From: an uncultured Blautia sp.
GTDB lineage: Bacteria; Bacillota; Clostridia; Lachnospirales; Lachnospiraceae
DNA length: 37,461 bases
Assembly (NCBI GenBank): GCA_948436455.1
Contig: CAOJIB010000007.1
Coordinates: 1-37,461, forward strand
Direction: 5' to 3'
Position numbers and translations under genes: made by a program. The notes under the pieces are model-generated. The model ran no database searches, was not told the DNA's origin, and was given only the letters and a program-made list of their open reading frames with translations. This document shows positions 23,865 to 31,696 of this stretch, piece by piece (position 1 is the stretch's first letter; the number at the start of each line of letters is the position of its first letter).

Positions 23865-24059
23865 ATACGGCGAGTAGCCGAAGCGAGACGGAGCAAAGCG
23901 GAGTCGAGCTTGCATGGCGAGGGCAGGAGCAGCTGAAAGGGAAGGAAGCCAAAGCAAGCCAGCTTGCGAAGGCGTCCTTATGGAAAAACGTATACGGCGA
24001 GTAGCCGAAGCGAGACGGAGCGAAGCGGAGTTGAGCTTGCATGGCGAAGGCAGGAACGG
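23827..24059. repeat. two-copy direct repeat, 127-bp period, between precorrin-2 dehydrogenase and hemC
   Basis: Two copies of about 105 bp (23827-23931 and 23954-24058) share a near-identical 70-bp core that begins ACGTATACGG at 23861 and 23988. The core has few substitutions, and the first 35 bp are more diverged, including GCAAGCTAGCTTGC versus GCAAGCCAGCTTGC. The core is built of GAAGCGAGACGGAGC-like purine-rich repeats. The minus strand is open across the region and gives repeated spurious peptides. No gene is supported. It resembles a dispersed intergenic repeat family rather than a CRISPR array. Confidence 0.75.
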
Positions 24060-24089
24060 ATGAAATAGAAAAGGAAGCAGGAGGGCAGG

Positions 24090-24980
24090 ATGGGACAAAA
24101 ACAGATCATTATTGGCAGCCGGGAAAGCCGTCTGGCCATGATCCAGAGCGAGATGGTCCGGCAATGGATTCTGGAGCATGCGCCCGCATATACAGTGGAA
24201 ATTTTGCCAATGAAGACGACGGGAGACAAAATCCTGGACAGGACGCTGGATCAGGTGGGCGGCAAGGGGCTTTTTGTAAAGGAGCTGGATCAGGCGCTGT
24301 ACGACGGGCGCAGTCATCTGTCGGTGCACAGCTTAAAGGATATGCCCATGGAAATCCCTGGGGATCTTCCGCTTCTCGCCTTTTCGAAAAGGGAAGACCC
24401 CCGGGACGTGCTGGTGCTTCCCCGGGGTGTTGATACGCTGGATACCAAAAAGCCTCTGGGGTCTTCCAGCCTTCGGCGAATTTTGCAGCTAAAGGCGCTT
24501 TTTCCGGAAATGGAATGCAAAAGCGTCCGGGGCAACGTGCTGACCAGGCTGCAAAAGTTGGACGAGGGGGAATATGCCGGATTGGTGCTGGCGGCTGCCG
24601 GATTAAAAAGGCTGGGCCTTGCCGATCGGATCACCCGGTATTTTTCCGAAGAAGAGATCCTTCCTGCTGCAGGGCAGGGGATCCTAGCTATCCAGGGAAG
24701 AGCTGATGGAGACTATTCCTTTTTAGAAGGATACAATGATAGAGAGAGCGCCTGCTGCGCCGTGGCGGAGCGCGCCTTCGTCCGATACCTGGACGGAGGC
24801 TGTTCATCGCCGGTGGCGGCTCATGGAAAGCTTTTGCCGGATGGGAGGCTGCGGCTCTTAGGTTTATATTATAATGAAGAAAACGGCCTTTACCAGAAAG
24901 GCGAGATTGTCGGCGAAGCCTTACATGCCAAAATGCTGGGGATTTCCCTGGCGAAAGAACTGCAGGAGAAGGGCAAATAG
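24090..24980 (+). CDS. hemC: porphobilinogen deaminase (hydroxymethylbilane synthase)
   Basis: HemC polymerises four porphobilinogen units to hydroxymethylbilane. The 296-residue protein has IIGSRESRLAMIQSE (residues 5-19), KTTGDKILDRTLDQVGGKGLFVKELDQAL near 47-75, and HSLKDMPME near 80. RGNVLTRLQKLDEGEYAGLVLAAAGLKRL lies near 150, and the dipyrromethane cofactor Cys238 in DGGCSSPVAAHG. The ATG follows GGAGGGCAGG. It is separated from the upstream gene by the repeat region, so it may need separate transcription or read-through. Confidence 0.96.
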   Translation: MGQKQIIIGSRESRLAMIQSEMVRQWILEHAPAYTVEILPMKTTGDKILDRTLDQVGGKGLFVKELDQALYDGRSHLSVHSLKDMPMEIPGDLPLLAFSKREDPRDVLVLPRGVDTLDTKKPLGSSSLRRILQLKALFPEMECKSVRGNVLTRLQKLDEGEYAGLVLAAAGLKRLGLADRITRYFSEEEILPAAGQGILAIQGRADGDYSFLEGYNDRESACCAVAERAFVRYLDGGCSSPVAAHGKLLPDGRLRLLGLYYNEENGLYQKGEIVGEALHAKMLGISLAKELQEKGK

Positions 24981-24996
24981 ATAAAGGAGAATGTAT

Positions 24997-26514
24997 ATGG
25001 CACAGGGAAAAGTATATCTGGTGGGCGCAGGTCCGGGCGACGTGGGCCTGTTCACTTTAAAGGGGGCCGCGCTGCTGGCGCAGGCGGACGTAGTGGTATA
25101 TGACAGCCTGGTAGGTTCGGGCGTATTGGCCATGGTGCCGGCGGACGTCCGGCGTATCTATGTGGGCAAGCGGGCCGGCCATCATACCCTTCCCCAAGAG
25201 GAAATCAATCAGGTACTTTTAGCGGAGGCGAAAAAGGGCTACCAGGTGGTGCGCTTAAAAGGCGGCGATCCGTTTCTTTTTGGGCGGGGCGGCGAAGAGC
25301 TGGAGCTTTTGGAAAAGGAGGGAATTCCCTATGAGGTGGTGCCAGGGGTGACTTCGCCGCTGGCCGTGCCTGCTTATAACGGTATTCCGGTGACGCACCG
25401 GGACTACTGTTCCTCTCTGCATATCATTACCGGCCATAAGAAGGCGGGGGAAACCTATACGATTGATTTCGAGGCGTTGGTGCGCACAAAAGGAACGCTT
25501 GTCTTTTTGATGGGGGTGACCGCGCTGGGAGATATTTGCCAGGGCCTTTTACAGGGCGGAATCGATCCGGCGATGCCGGCGGCTATTCTGCAGCAGGGGA
25601 CGACGGCCAGGCAGAAGCGGATCGTCGCCACGGTTTCCACGCTGGAAGAAGAAGTACGGCGACAGGGAATCGTGCCGCCGGCGATCATTGTCGTAGGAAA
25701 GGTCTGCGCGCTGGCGGAGAAATTTGGCTGGTATGAAAAGCTTCCCCTGGCCGGCTGGCGGGTGCTTCTGACCAGGCCGAGGGAGCTGCTCTCCGAGACG
25801 GCAAAAAAGCTGCGTCAAAAAGGCGCGGAGGTGCTGGAATTCCCGGCGATCTGTCCGACGCCGCTGGAAAATCAGGAAAAGCTCCATCGGGCGCTCGAGG
25901 AAATTTCCACGTATCAGTGGTTGGTATTTACCAGTCCTACAGGCGTCAAGGTCTTTTTGGAGGAAATGAAGCGCATCCGGCAGGATCTGCGCAGCCTTTG
26001 GGGCGTAAAGCTGGCGGCGATCGGCAAGGGGACGCTACGAGAGCTTGAAAAGGCGGGTCTGTTCGTAGATCTGGTACCGGAAATCTACGATGGCGAGCAC
26101 CTGGGAAAAGCGCTGGCTGCGGTTTGTAAAAAGGGCGACCGGGTGTTGATTCCCCGGGCCAAAGAAGGGAATCAGGATCTGCCGCGCCTTTTGCAGGAGG
26201 CGGGCGCGCAGGTCGCAGACGTTTCCACCTATGAAACCTTGTACACGTCCGGCGGTATTGTGGATGAAATGGCGGAATTCGCCGCCGGCAATATCGACTG
26301 CGCGGTATTTACCAGCGCTTCCACCGTCCGGGGCTTCATCAAAGGGACGCCGGGGCTGGATTATACGAAGGTCAGGGCGGCCTGTATCGGCCGGCAGACA
26401 AAGGCGGCTGCGGACGCGGCGGGCATGGAAACCTATATGGCCAAAGAGGCTACGATGGACAGCCTGGTGGAATTGATCATGGAAATGAAAGGAAGTAATG
26501 AGTCATGGAGCTGA
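24997..26514 (+). CDS. cobA-hemD: uroporphyrinogen-III C-methyltransferase / uroporphyrinogen-III synthase fusion
   Basis: A 505-residue two-domain enzyme. Residues 1-245 are CobA (SUMT), which methylates uroporphyrinogen III to precorrin-2 with SAM: VYLVGAGPGDVGLFTLKG, VVRLKGGDPFLFGRGGEE, VVPGVTS and PVTHRD are its signatures. From about 250, WRVLLTRPRELL and FTSPTGVKVFLE mark HemD, which closes hydroxymethylbilane to uroporphyrinogen III; the end has FTSASTVRGF. The fusion is typical of Clostridia. Two ATGs lie 6 nt apart; AAAGGAGA touches the first (24991), so 24997 is chosen. The 3' end overlaps hemB by 10 nt. Confidence 0.94.
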   Translation: MAQGKVYLVGAGPGDVGLFTLKGAALLAQADVVVYDSLVGSGVLAMVPADVRRIYVGKRAGHHTLPQEEINQVLLAEAKKGYQVVRLKGGDPFLFGRGGEELELLEKEGIPYEVVPGVTSPLAVPAYNGIPVTHRDYCSSLHIITGHKKAGETYTIDFEALVRTKGTLVFLMGVTALGDICQGLLQGGIDPAMPAAILQQGTTARQKRIVATVSTLEEEVRRQGIVPPAIIVVGKVCALAEKFGWYEKLPLAGWRVLLTRPRELLSETAKKLRQKGAEVLEFPAICPTPLENQEKLHRALEEISTYQWLVFTSPTGVKVFLEEMKRIRQDLRSLWGVKLAAIGKGTLRELEKAGLFVDLVPEIYDGEHLGKALAAVCKKGDRVLIPRAKEGNQDLPRLLQEAGAQVADVSTYETLYTSGGIVDEMAEFAAGNIDCAVFTSASTVRGFIKGTPGLDYTKVRAACIGRQTKAAADAAGMETYMAKEATMDSLVELIMEMKGSNESWS

Positions 26515-27488
26515 TACAAAGAGGAAGACGGCTGCGGGGCCATGAAACGCTCCGACGGATGGTCAGGGAAACGCGGATGGATTCATCCTCCCTGATCTAT
26601 CCCATGTTCGTCATAGACGGAGAAAATATCAAAGAGGAAATCCCTTCGATGGAGGGACAGTACCGGTACAGCATTGACCAGCTCCCCTATGCGCTGGAAG
26701 AGGTGGCAAAGGCAGGCGTATCCAATATTATGCTCTTTGGAATTCCGGCGCACAAGGATCCTTTGGGCAGCCAGGCCTATGCGACGGATGGAATCGTGCA
26801 GCGGGCGCTGCGGGAGGGGAAAAAGCGTTTCCCGGAGCTCTATTATATTACCGACGTGTGCATGTGCGAATATACCTCTCACGGCCACTGCGGCGTACTG
26901 CAGGGAGAAAAGGTGGAAAACGACGCGACGCTGGAGCTTCTGGCGCAGACTGCGCTGTCTCATGTGGAGGCCGGTGCGGATATGGTCGCCCCTTCCGATA
27001 TGATGGACGGGCGCATTTTGGCTATTCGCCAGAGGCTGGATCTCCACGGCCATAAGGAAACGCCGATTATGTCCTATGCAGTGAAATATGCCTCGGCCTT
27101 TTATGGACCGTTCCGGGAAGCGGCGGGCTCGGCGCCGGCCTTCGGAGACCGGAAGACCTACCAGATGGATTACCATAATCGTCGGGAAGGGCTCAAGGAA
27201 GCCCTGCAGGATGTGGCCGAAGGCGCGGATATCCTGATGGTAAAGCCGGCCATGTCTTATCTAGACGTTTTATCCGATGTGGCGCAGGCGACGCATCTGC
27301 CCATGGCGGCGTATAGTGTCAGCGGAGAATATGCGATGGTAAAGGCCGGCGCGCGCCTGGGGTATATCGAGGAGGAAAAGATCGTCTGTGAAATGGCGGT
27401 GAGCGCCTATCGGGCCGGCGCGGATATTTATCTTACTTATTATGCCAAGGAGTTGGCGGGCTGGATGCGGGAAGGGAGGATCGGCTGA
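26505..27488 (+). CDS. hemB: delta-aminolevulinic acid dehydratase (porphobilinogen synthase)
   Basis: HemB condenses two 5-aminolevulinates to porphobilinogen. At 327 residues it shows IYPMFVIDGENIKEEIPSMEG near residues 30-50 and a DVCMCEYTSHGHCG metal site near 120-133, which has the three cysteines of the zinc-type enzyme. Lys194 lies in YAVKYASAFYGPFREAA, and the Schiff-base Lys247 in MVKPAMSYLD. The start overlaps cobA-hemD, and the stop overlaps hemL (TGATG). Confidence 0.96.
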   Translation: MELIQRGRRLRGHETLRRMVRETRMDSSSLIYPMFVIDGENIKEEIPSMEGQYRYSIDQLPYALEEVAKAGVSNIMLFGIPAHKDPLGSQAYATDGIVQRALREGKKRFPELYYITDVCMCEYTSHGHCGVLQGEKVENDATLELLAQTALSHVEAGADMVAPSDMMDGRILAIRQRLDLHGHKETPIMSYAVKYASAFYGPFREAAGSAPAFGDRKTYQMDYHNRREGLKEALQDVAEGADILMVKPAMSYLDVLSDVAQATHLPMAAYSVSGEYAMVKAGARLGYIEEEKIVCEMAVSAYRAGADIYLTYYAKELAGWMREGRIG

Positions 27489-28783
27489 TGACAAAATCAG
27501 AGCAGTTATTTGCCCGGGCGAAAAAACGGATTCCCGGCGGCGTAAACAGCCCGGTGCGCGCCTTTGGCTCCATTGGCGGCACGCCCCGGTTTATCGCCCG
27601 AGCCGACGGCAGCCATATGACGGATGTAGATGGGAATACGTACCTGGATTACATTTGCTCCTGGGGACCGATGATCCTGGGTCACAATAGCGAGCTTGTC
27701 CGGGAGCAGGTGCGAAGGGCCTGTGAAAGGGGCTTAAGCTACGGCTGCGCCACGGAGATCGAAGTGGAAATGGCGGAGCTGATCTGCGAGAGCATTCCTT
27801 TTGTGGAGATGATCCGGATGGTCAATTCCGGTACGGAGGCCGTCATGAGCGCCATCCGTGCCGCCCGGGGCTTTACGGGAAGGGATAAGATTATAAAATT
27901 TGCCGGGTGTTACCACGGCCATACGGATTCCGTGCTGGTTTCCGCCGGCTCCGGCGTCATGACCAGCGGTTCCCCGGACAGCGCCGGCGTGACGAAGGGC
28001 TGCGTGCAGGATACGATGACGGCGGTATATAACGATTTGGAAAGCGTGGAAAGTCTGCTGGCGCAGGCAGGGGACCAGGTGGCGGCGGTCATCGTGGAAC
28101 CGGTGGCCGCCAATATGGGCGTCGTGCCTCCCAAGGAAGGCTTTCTTGCGGGACTTAGGCGTCTGTGCGACGCTTATGGCGCGCTGTTGATTTTCGACGA
28201 GGTGATTACCGGATTTCGTCTTTCCTTTGGAGGGGCGGCGGAATATTTTGGCGTTACGCCGGATCTGGTGACGTATGGAAAGATCATTGGAGCCGGTATG
28301 CCGGTGGGCGCCTACGGCGGCCGCCGGGAGATTATGGAAATGGTGGCGCCGTCGGGGCCTGTGTACCAGGCCGGGACCTTAAGCGGCAATCCGGTGGCCA
28401 TGGCGGCGGGGCTGGCGCAGCTTTCCTATCTGAAAGAGCATCCGGAATTTTACCAGGCGCTAGAGGAAAAGGGAAAGGATCTGTACGGCTCTATGCAGGC
28501 GCTGCTTGAAAAAGCGAATCTTCCTTGGCAGGTGAATTATATCGCCTCCCTGGGTAGCTTATTCTTTGCCAAAGAGGCGGTGCAGGATTATACCTCTGCC
28601 AAAGCCTCCGATACGGAACGCTTTGCCGGATATTTTCATTTCATGCTCCAGGAGGGGATTCATCTGGCGCCTTCGCAGTTTGAGGCCATGTTCCTCTCTG
28701 GCGCCCATACCCGAGAGGATCTGGATGTGACGCTGGCGGCTCTGGAAAAATATCTGGCCGGCGAGGGCCAAAGAAGCGTCTGA
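27488..28783 (+). CDS. hemL: glutamate-1-semialdehyde 2,1-aminomutase
   Basis: HemL is a PLP-dependent fold-type I aminomutase that turns glutamate-1-semialdehyde into 5-aminolevulinate. The 431-residue protein has IPGGVNSPVRAFGSIGG near residues 15-31, VNSGTEAVMSAIRAARGFTGRDKIIKFAGCYHGH near 110-145, FDEVITGFR near 236, and the PLP Lys265 in TYGKIIGAGMPVGAYGG. The start overlaps the hemB stop by one base. It ends the tetrapyrrole cluster. No hemE, hemH, hemG or hemN follows, so locally the pathway stops at siroheme/cobalamin precursors. Confidence 0.96.
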   Translation: MTKSEQLFARAKKRIPGGVNSPVRAFGSIGGTPRFIARADGSHMTDVDGNTYLDYICSWGPMILGHNSELVREQVRRACERGLSYGCATEIEVEMAELICESIPFVEMIRMVNSGTEAVMSAIRAARGFTGRDKIIKFAGCYHGHTDSVLVSAGSGVMTSGSPDSAGVTKGCVQDTMTAVYNDLESVESLLAQAGDQVAAVIVEPVAANMGVVPPKEGFLAGLRRLCDAYGALLIFDEVITGFRLSFGGAAEYFGVTPDLVTYGKIIGAGMPVGAYGGRREIMEMVAPSGPVYQAGTLSGNPVAMAAGLAQLSYLKEHPEFYQALEEKGKDLYGSMQALLEKANLPWQVNYIASLGSLFFAKEAVQDYTSAKASDTERFAGYFHFMLQEGIHLAPSQFEAMFLSGAHTREDLDVTLAALEKYLAGEGQRSV

Positions 28784-28802
28784 AAAGCGCGGTATCTTTC
28801 AG

Positions 28803-28831
28803 TTGTGGGATTTTCTATTTTATGATACAAT
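28803..28831 (+). promoter_or_regulatory. sigma-A-type promoter of the lactonase-like gene
   Basis: TTGTGG (28803-28808) and TACAAT (28826-28831) are 17 bp apart. The start site near 28838 is about 32 nt before the ATG at 28870. This separates the gene from the tetrapyrrole operon. Confidence 0.6.
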
Positions 28832-28869
28832 ACCAGAAAAGAAACACAAAGAAATGGTAGGTGGTTTGG

Positions 28870-29946
28870 ATGGGAAAGAAGAAATATGTGGCGTATGTGG
28901 GAACGTATACCCATGGCAACAGCAAAGGCATACATGTGTATGATGTGGACGTACAGGAAGGCATTCTGAAGGAACGATGCGAGGTAAAGGTCCGGAATTC
29001 CTCCCATGTGACCATATCCAAGAGCCAGAAATATCTGTATTCCATAGAAGACGAGGGCGTCGCCGTATTTTCCAGAGATGCGAAGGGAAATCTGGAACGC
29101 ATCAATAGTGTGAATATCGAAGGGATGCGGGGCTGCTTTTTGTCCACGGATACCGAAGGACGGTATCTCTTTGTGGGTGGTTATCACGACGGAAAGGTGA
29201 CGGTTGTGCATACCCACAAGGACGGCCGTTTGGGAAGCCTGATGGACGGCGTGTTCCACAAGGGTCTGGGCAGCGTGGCAGAGCGGAATTTCCGTCCCCA
29301 TGTGAATTGCGTGCGGCCTACGCCGGATAATAAATATCTCTGCGCCGTAGACAACGGCATTGACCAGGTAAAGATCTATAAGATCAATACCCAGAGAAAT
29401 AAGCTGGAATTGGTGGACATTCTCCGGTGCGAGCGGGAGAGCGGTCCCAGGATTATTCGTTTTAGCGCGGATGGACGGTTCGCCTATCTACTGTTTGAGT
29501 TAAGCAATGAAATCCAGGTATTTTCCTACAACGGAGAGGGGAAAAATCCGCAGTTTACTTATTTGCAAAGCGTTTCCACCATTTCCGACGACGGGGCGCA
29601 GGATTCGACGCACGACGCTGCTTCCGGACTGGCTCTGGCGCCGGACGGCAAGCATCTGTTTTGTACGACTGCCGGAGACGACACGGCGGCCATGTATGAA
29701 ATTGACGAAAAGACCGGGCTTCTGGAGAGAAAATTCGTCCTTCCGATCAGCGGCAGCTATCCAAAGGATTTGGCTATTTTTCCGGACAACCGCCACATTG
29801 CGGTGGTAAATCATGAGAGTAATTCCATTACGACCTTTACGGTAGATTATGAAAAAAATCTTCTGATTATGAAGGGAAAACCGTTGAAGGTGGAGACGCC
29901 CAACTGCATCCAGATCTGTGCGGTGGAAGAGGAAGAAGAGGAATAA
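28870..29946 (+). CDS. lactonase-family beta-propeller protein (6-phosphogluconolactonase-like)
   Basis: A 358-residue seven-bladed beta-propeller protein of the YbhE/Pgl lactonase family, whose members hydrolyse 6-phosphogluconolactone or related lactones. It starts YVAYVGTYTHGNSKGIHVYDV. Blade motifs recur: HVTISKSQKYLYSIED, FVGGYHDGKVTV, RPHVNCVRPTPDNKYLCAVDNGIDQVKIY, and SGLALAPDGKHLFCTTAGDD. FPDNRHIAVVNHESNSITTF is the usual last blade. There is no signal peptide. A GTG at 28861 is in frame, but AGGTGG before the ATG at 28870 fits the shorter form. The terminator downstream and the promoter upstream make it monocistronic. Confidence 0.85.
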   Translation: MGKKKYVAYVGTYTHGNSKGIHVYDVDVQEGILKERCEVKVRNSSHVTISKSQKYLYSIEDEGVAVFSRDAKGNLERINSVNIEGMRGCFLSTDTEGRYLFVGGYHDGKVTVVHTHKDGRLGSLMDGVFHKGLGSVAERNFRPHVNCVRPTPDNKYLCAVDNGIDQVKIYKINTQRNKLELVDILRCERESGPRIIRFSADGRFAYLLFELSNEIQVFSYNGEGKNPQFTYLQSVSTISDDGAQDSTHDAASGLALAPDGKHLFCTTAGDDTAAMYEIDEKTGLLERKFVLPISGSYPKDLAIFPDNRHIAVVNHESNSITTFTVDYEKNLLIMKGKPLKVETPNCIQICAVEEEEEE

Positions 29947-29958
29947 AAGAAAAGAGTC

Positions 29959-29997
29959 AAAAGGGGAATACTTCGCAAAAGAAGCTGTTTCCCTTTT
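29959..29997 (+). terminator. intrinsic terminator after the lactonase gene
   Basis: AAAAGGGGAA (29959-29968) pairs with TTTCCCTTTT (29988-29997) with one G-U pair, enclosing CTTC/GAAG. A T-run ends the stem. Confidence 0.75.
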
Positions 29998-30031
29998 TCA
30001 ATAGTTTTATACGATGATGGAGGAGATGCGA

Positions 30032-30820
30032 ATGCGATTACATACGGTATATTTTAGTGCAAAAGGAACGACGAAGATCTGCGCGGATTTTATCAGTGAA
30101 GCGTTGCAGATGGAAACGAGGACGTACGATTGGCTGAAACAGCCCTGCGCACAGTCCATAGAAATTTCCAGCGACGAGGCGTTGCTGTTCGCGATGCCTG
30201 TATACGGAGGCTTTATTCCCGAACGGTGCGTACAGATGGCTAAAAATCTAAAGGGCAGTCATACGCCGGCGATTCTGGCGGCCGTCTATGGAAACCGGCA
30301 TTATGATAACGCGCTGCTGCAGATGAAGGATCTTCTAACGGCCCAGGGCTTTTGCGTGATCGCGGCGGGTGCCTTTTTAGCGGAGCATTCCATCTTTCCG
30401 GCGGTAGCCGCGGGCAGGCCGGATGCGAAGGATAAAGAGGCGATGGCGGAATTTGCGGCGAAGTGCCGTGGGCTGTTGGCCGAAAGAGGAATTTTCCAGG
30501 GAATGGAAATCCAACTGCCAGGCGATCCGGCGTACGATCCAGCCGCTTATAAAGGCGTGGCGTTAAAGCCGGATGGAGATGAAACCTGCGTCAGCTGTAA
30601 AGCCTGTGTGGAAATATGTCCGCAGGGAGCGATTTCTGCGGACGCTCCCCGCAAGACGGACGATAGCGCCTGTATTTCCTGCGGCGCTTGTATAAAAGTC
30701 TGTCCCACGGGCGCGAGAAATTACCACGGAGAAGCTTATCAGGGAGCAGGAGTACAGTTTGCCAAGAAATGCGCGGCATATAGAGAGCCGGAAATGTATT
30801 ATATTTCAAAAAGTATGTAA
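30032..30820 (+). CDS. EFR1-family flavodoxin/ferredoxin fusion
   Basis: A 262-residue protein with an N-terminal flavodoxin-like domain (residues 1-150; TVYFSAKGTTKICADFI is the phosphate-binding loop, and AVYGNRHYDNAL follows). The C-terminal part holds two 4Fe-4S clusters, CVSCKACVEICPQGAI and CISCGACIKVCPTGAR. This is the EFR1 (EF-hand-less flavodoxin/ferredoxin) layout common in gut Clostridia, with a general electron-transfer role. Four ATGs are in frame; GGAGGAG at 30019-30025 fits the ATG at 30032 (6 nt) better than 30014. The electron partners are not known. Confidence 0.87.
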   Translation: MRLHTVYFSAKGTTKICADFISEALQMETRTYDWLKQPCAQSIEISSDEALLFAMPVYGGFIPERCVQMAKNLKGSHTPAILAAVYGNRHYDNALLQMKDLLTAQGFCVIAAGAFLAEHSIFPAVAAGRPDAKDKEAMAEFAAKCRGLLAERGIFQGMEIQLPGDPAYDPAAYKGVALKPDGDETCVSCKACVEICPQGAISADAPRKTDDSACISCGACIKVCPTGARNYHGEAYQGAGVQFAKKCAAYREPEMYYISKSM

Positions 30821-30835
30821 AAAAGACCAAACAAC

Positions 30836-30863
30836 AGCGGCAGGGTTTCAAAATCCTGCCGCT
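30836..30863 (-). terminator. intrinsic terminator of the minus-strand regulator gene
   Basis: AGCGGCAGGGTTT and AAATCCTGCCGCT form a 13-bp stem with one G-U pair. On the minus strand it is followed by a T-rich tract that ends in T6. It also lies just after the EFR1 stop, but there is no plus-strand T-run. Confidence 0.7.
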
Positions 30864-30935
30864 TGGACTGTAGATAAAGTGAATATCTGAATATTGGTAA
30901 TCGAAGAGTTGTCTGGAAAATGAATTCAGCAACAT

Positions 30936-31271
30936 CTATTCTCTTAATGCCTTCTTTGTCACTTCCAGAACTTTTAGCAGTAGATTTTTCTCTTTTACAG
31001 TGCAATCAGATAGTAGTGTTTCAAAATCTTTATTTATATAAAAATCCTTTACGGGAGGAAGGCTATCACAAACCAACGCGTCCAGGCCAATATTAAGAGC
31101 TGTGGCAATTTTTATAAGCAGCATCAAAGAACAGCTGTTTGCGTTTGTTTCAATTCTAGAAATCGATGAGGGAACTACATCAACTGCATCTGCAAGCTGC
31201 TCTTGTGTCATATGCGCAGATATACGATGTTTCCGTATTCTTTGGCCTAATTTATCGTAATCAAGCTCCAT
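30936..31271 (-). CDS. XRE-family helix-turn-helix regulator
   Basis: A 111-residue cytoplasmic DNA-binding protein. Residues 7-62 are a Cro/C1-type helix-turn-helix: LGQRIRKHRISAHMTQEQLADAVDVVPSSISRIE is the recognition half, and ALNIGLDALVCD ends the domain. The remaining 45 residues are Lys/Leu-rich and may mediate dimerisation (LLSDCTVKEKNLLLKVLEV). AAGGAAG precedes the ATG at 31271. It is divergent from the AT-rich cassette at 31.4-32.6 kb, and the shared 180-bp region is a natural site for it to act. The binding site is not identified. Confidence 0.88.
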   Translation of the reverse strand: MELDYDKLGQRIRKHRISAHMTQEQLADAVDVVPSSISRIETNANSCSLMLLIKIATALNIGLDALVCDSLPPVKDFYINKDFETLLSDCTVKEKNLLLKVLEVTKKALRE

Positions 31272-31328
31272 GATTCAGCTTCCTTTCTGATTTTGACAAT
31301 ATTCCTACTATTATTCTACGTTATGTTA

Positions 31329-31337
31329 TGGTATAAT
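31329..31337 (+). promoter_or_regulatory. possible extended -10 promoter between the XRE gene and the cassette
   Basis: TGGTATAAT is an extended -10 on the plus strand with no clear -35 box. It lies about 115 bp before the first small gene. It could be an XRE-regulated alternative to the ECF-type promoter, or chance in AT-rich DNA. Confidence 0.35.
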
Positions 31338-31398
31338 TTTAATGTTTTATAAGGAAGAACATTCCATATACGAATATTTTGGCTTTTTTGAAAAAAAT

Positions 31399-31426
31399 AA
31401 AACCTACCGTTCTCTTTTTACGTCTA
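31399..31426 (+). promoter_or_regulatory. ECF-sigma-type promoter P1
   Basis: AAAACC (31399-31404) and CGTCTA (31421-31426) are separated by 16 bp, and CGTCTAAG continues the -10. AAC-containing -35 boxes and CGTCTA-type -10 boxes are typical of extracytoplasmic-function sigma factors of Firmicutes. It lies 25 bp before the TTG start of the 45-residue gene. The same element recurs at 31636-31663. Confidence 0.55.
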
Positions 31427-31451
31427 AGAGACAGAAAGCGGGGGATAGGTA

Positions 31452-31589
31452 TTGAGAGATGAGGATATAAGAAAGCTTATATGCAGTTTTGTGGAGGAAG
31501 GAGAACTCTCTGAAGAAGTGGCAAAAAGATTATTGCAAAAAATACTACATCTATTATTTGATGAAAAAACTGGCGCAGATGATGGATAA
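31452..31589 (+). CDS. 45-residue acidic small protein, TTG start
   Basis: A short frame of 45 residues that begins at a TTG, preceded by a G-rich Shine-Dalgarno-like stretch (GGGGGATAGG) 2-11 nt upstream. It reads MRDEDIRKLICSFV, EEGELSEEVAKRLL, then a leucine-rich helix and an acidic end. It looks like a single helical hairpin, with no signal or transmembrane segment. The promoter P1 would place the transcript start about 20 nt before it. No family is recognised. The length, the promoter placement and the lack of internal stops support it, but a chance frame cannot be excluded. Confidence 0.5.
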   Translation: MRDEDIRKLICSFVEEGELSEEVAKRLLQKILHLLFDEKTGADDG

Positions 31590-31635
31590 GATGAAAAGGA
31601 TTTTGAAAAATACGATGAAAAAATTTCAAATTTTT

Positions 31636-31663
31636 AAAACCAACGCCCGAAACTTTACGTCTA
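31636..31663 (+). promoter_or_regulatory. ECF-sigma-type promoter P2
   Basis: AAAACC (31636-31641) and CGTCTA (31658-31663) have the same 16-bp spacing as P1, and TTTACGTCTAAG is shared exactly with it. The start site near 31670 lies about 27 nt before the ATG at 31697. The AAAGGAG ribosome binding site falls inside that short leader. Confidence 0.6.
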
Positions 31664-31696
31664 AGTAGTAAAAATAAAACACAAAGGAGATCAAAA

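Noticed and set aside
23827..24059. CRISPR-like array
   Set aside because: Only two copies of about 105 bp with diverged ends; no short regular repeat-spacer units and no cas genes.
23832..24329. minus-strand frames of 62-165 residues over the repeat region
   Set aside because: They are translations of the repeat copies and of hemC in reverse, with repeated low-complexity peptides and no start context.
30868..30880. 13-bp string CTGTAGATAAAGT shared with 34844-34856
   Set aside because: Two copies in 4 kb without further flanking similarity may be chance; the second partly overlaps a promoter.
31591..31668. 25-codon basic frame between P1 and P2
   Set aside because: It has no ribosome binding site and its 3' end coincides with promoter P2; too short to support.
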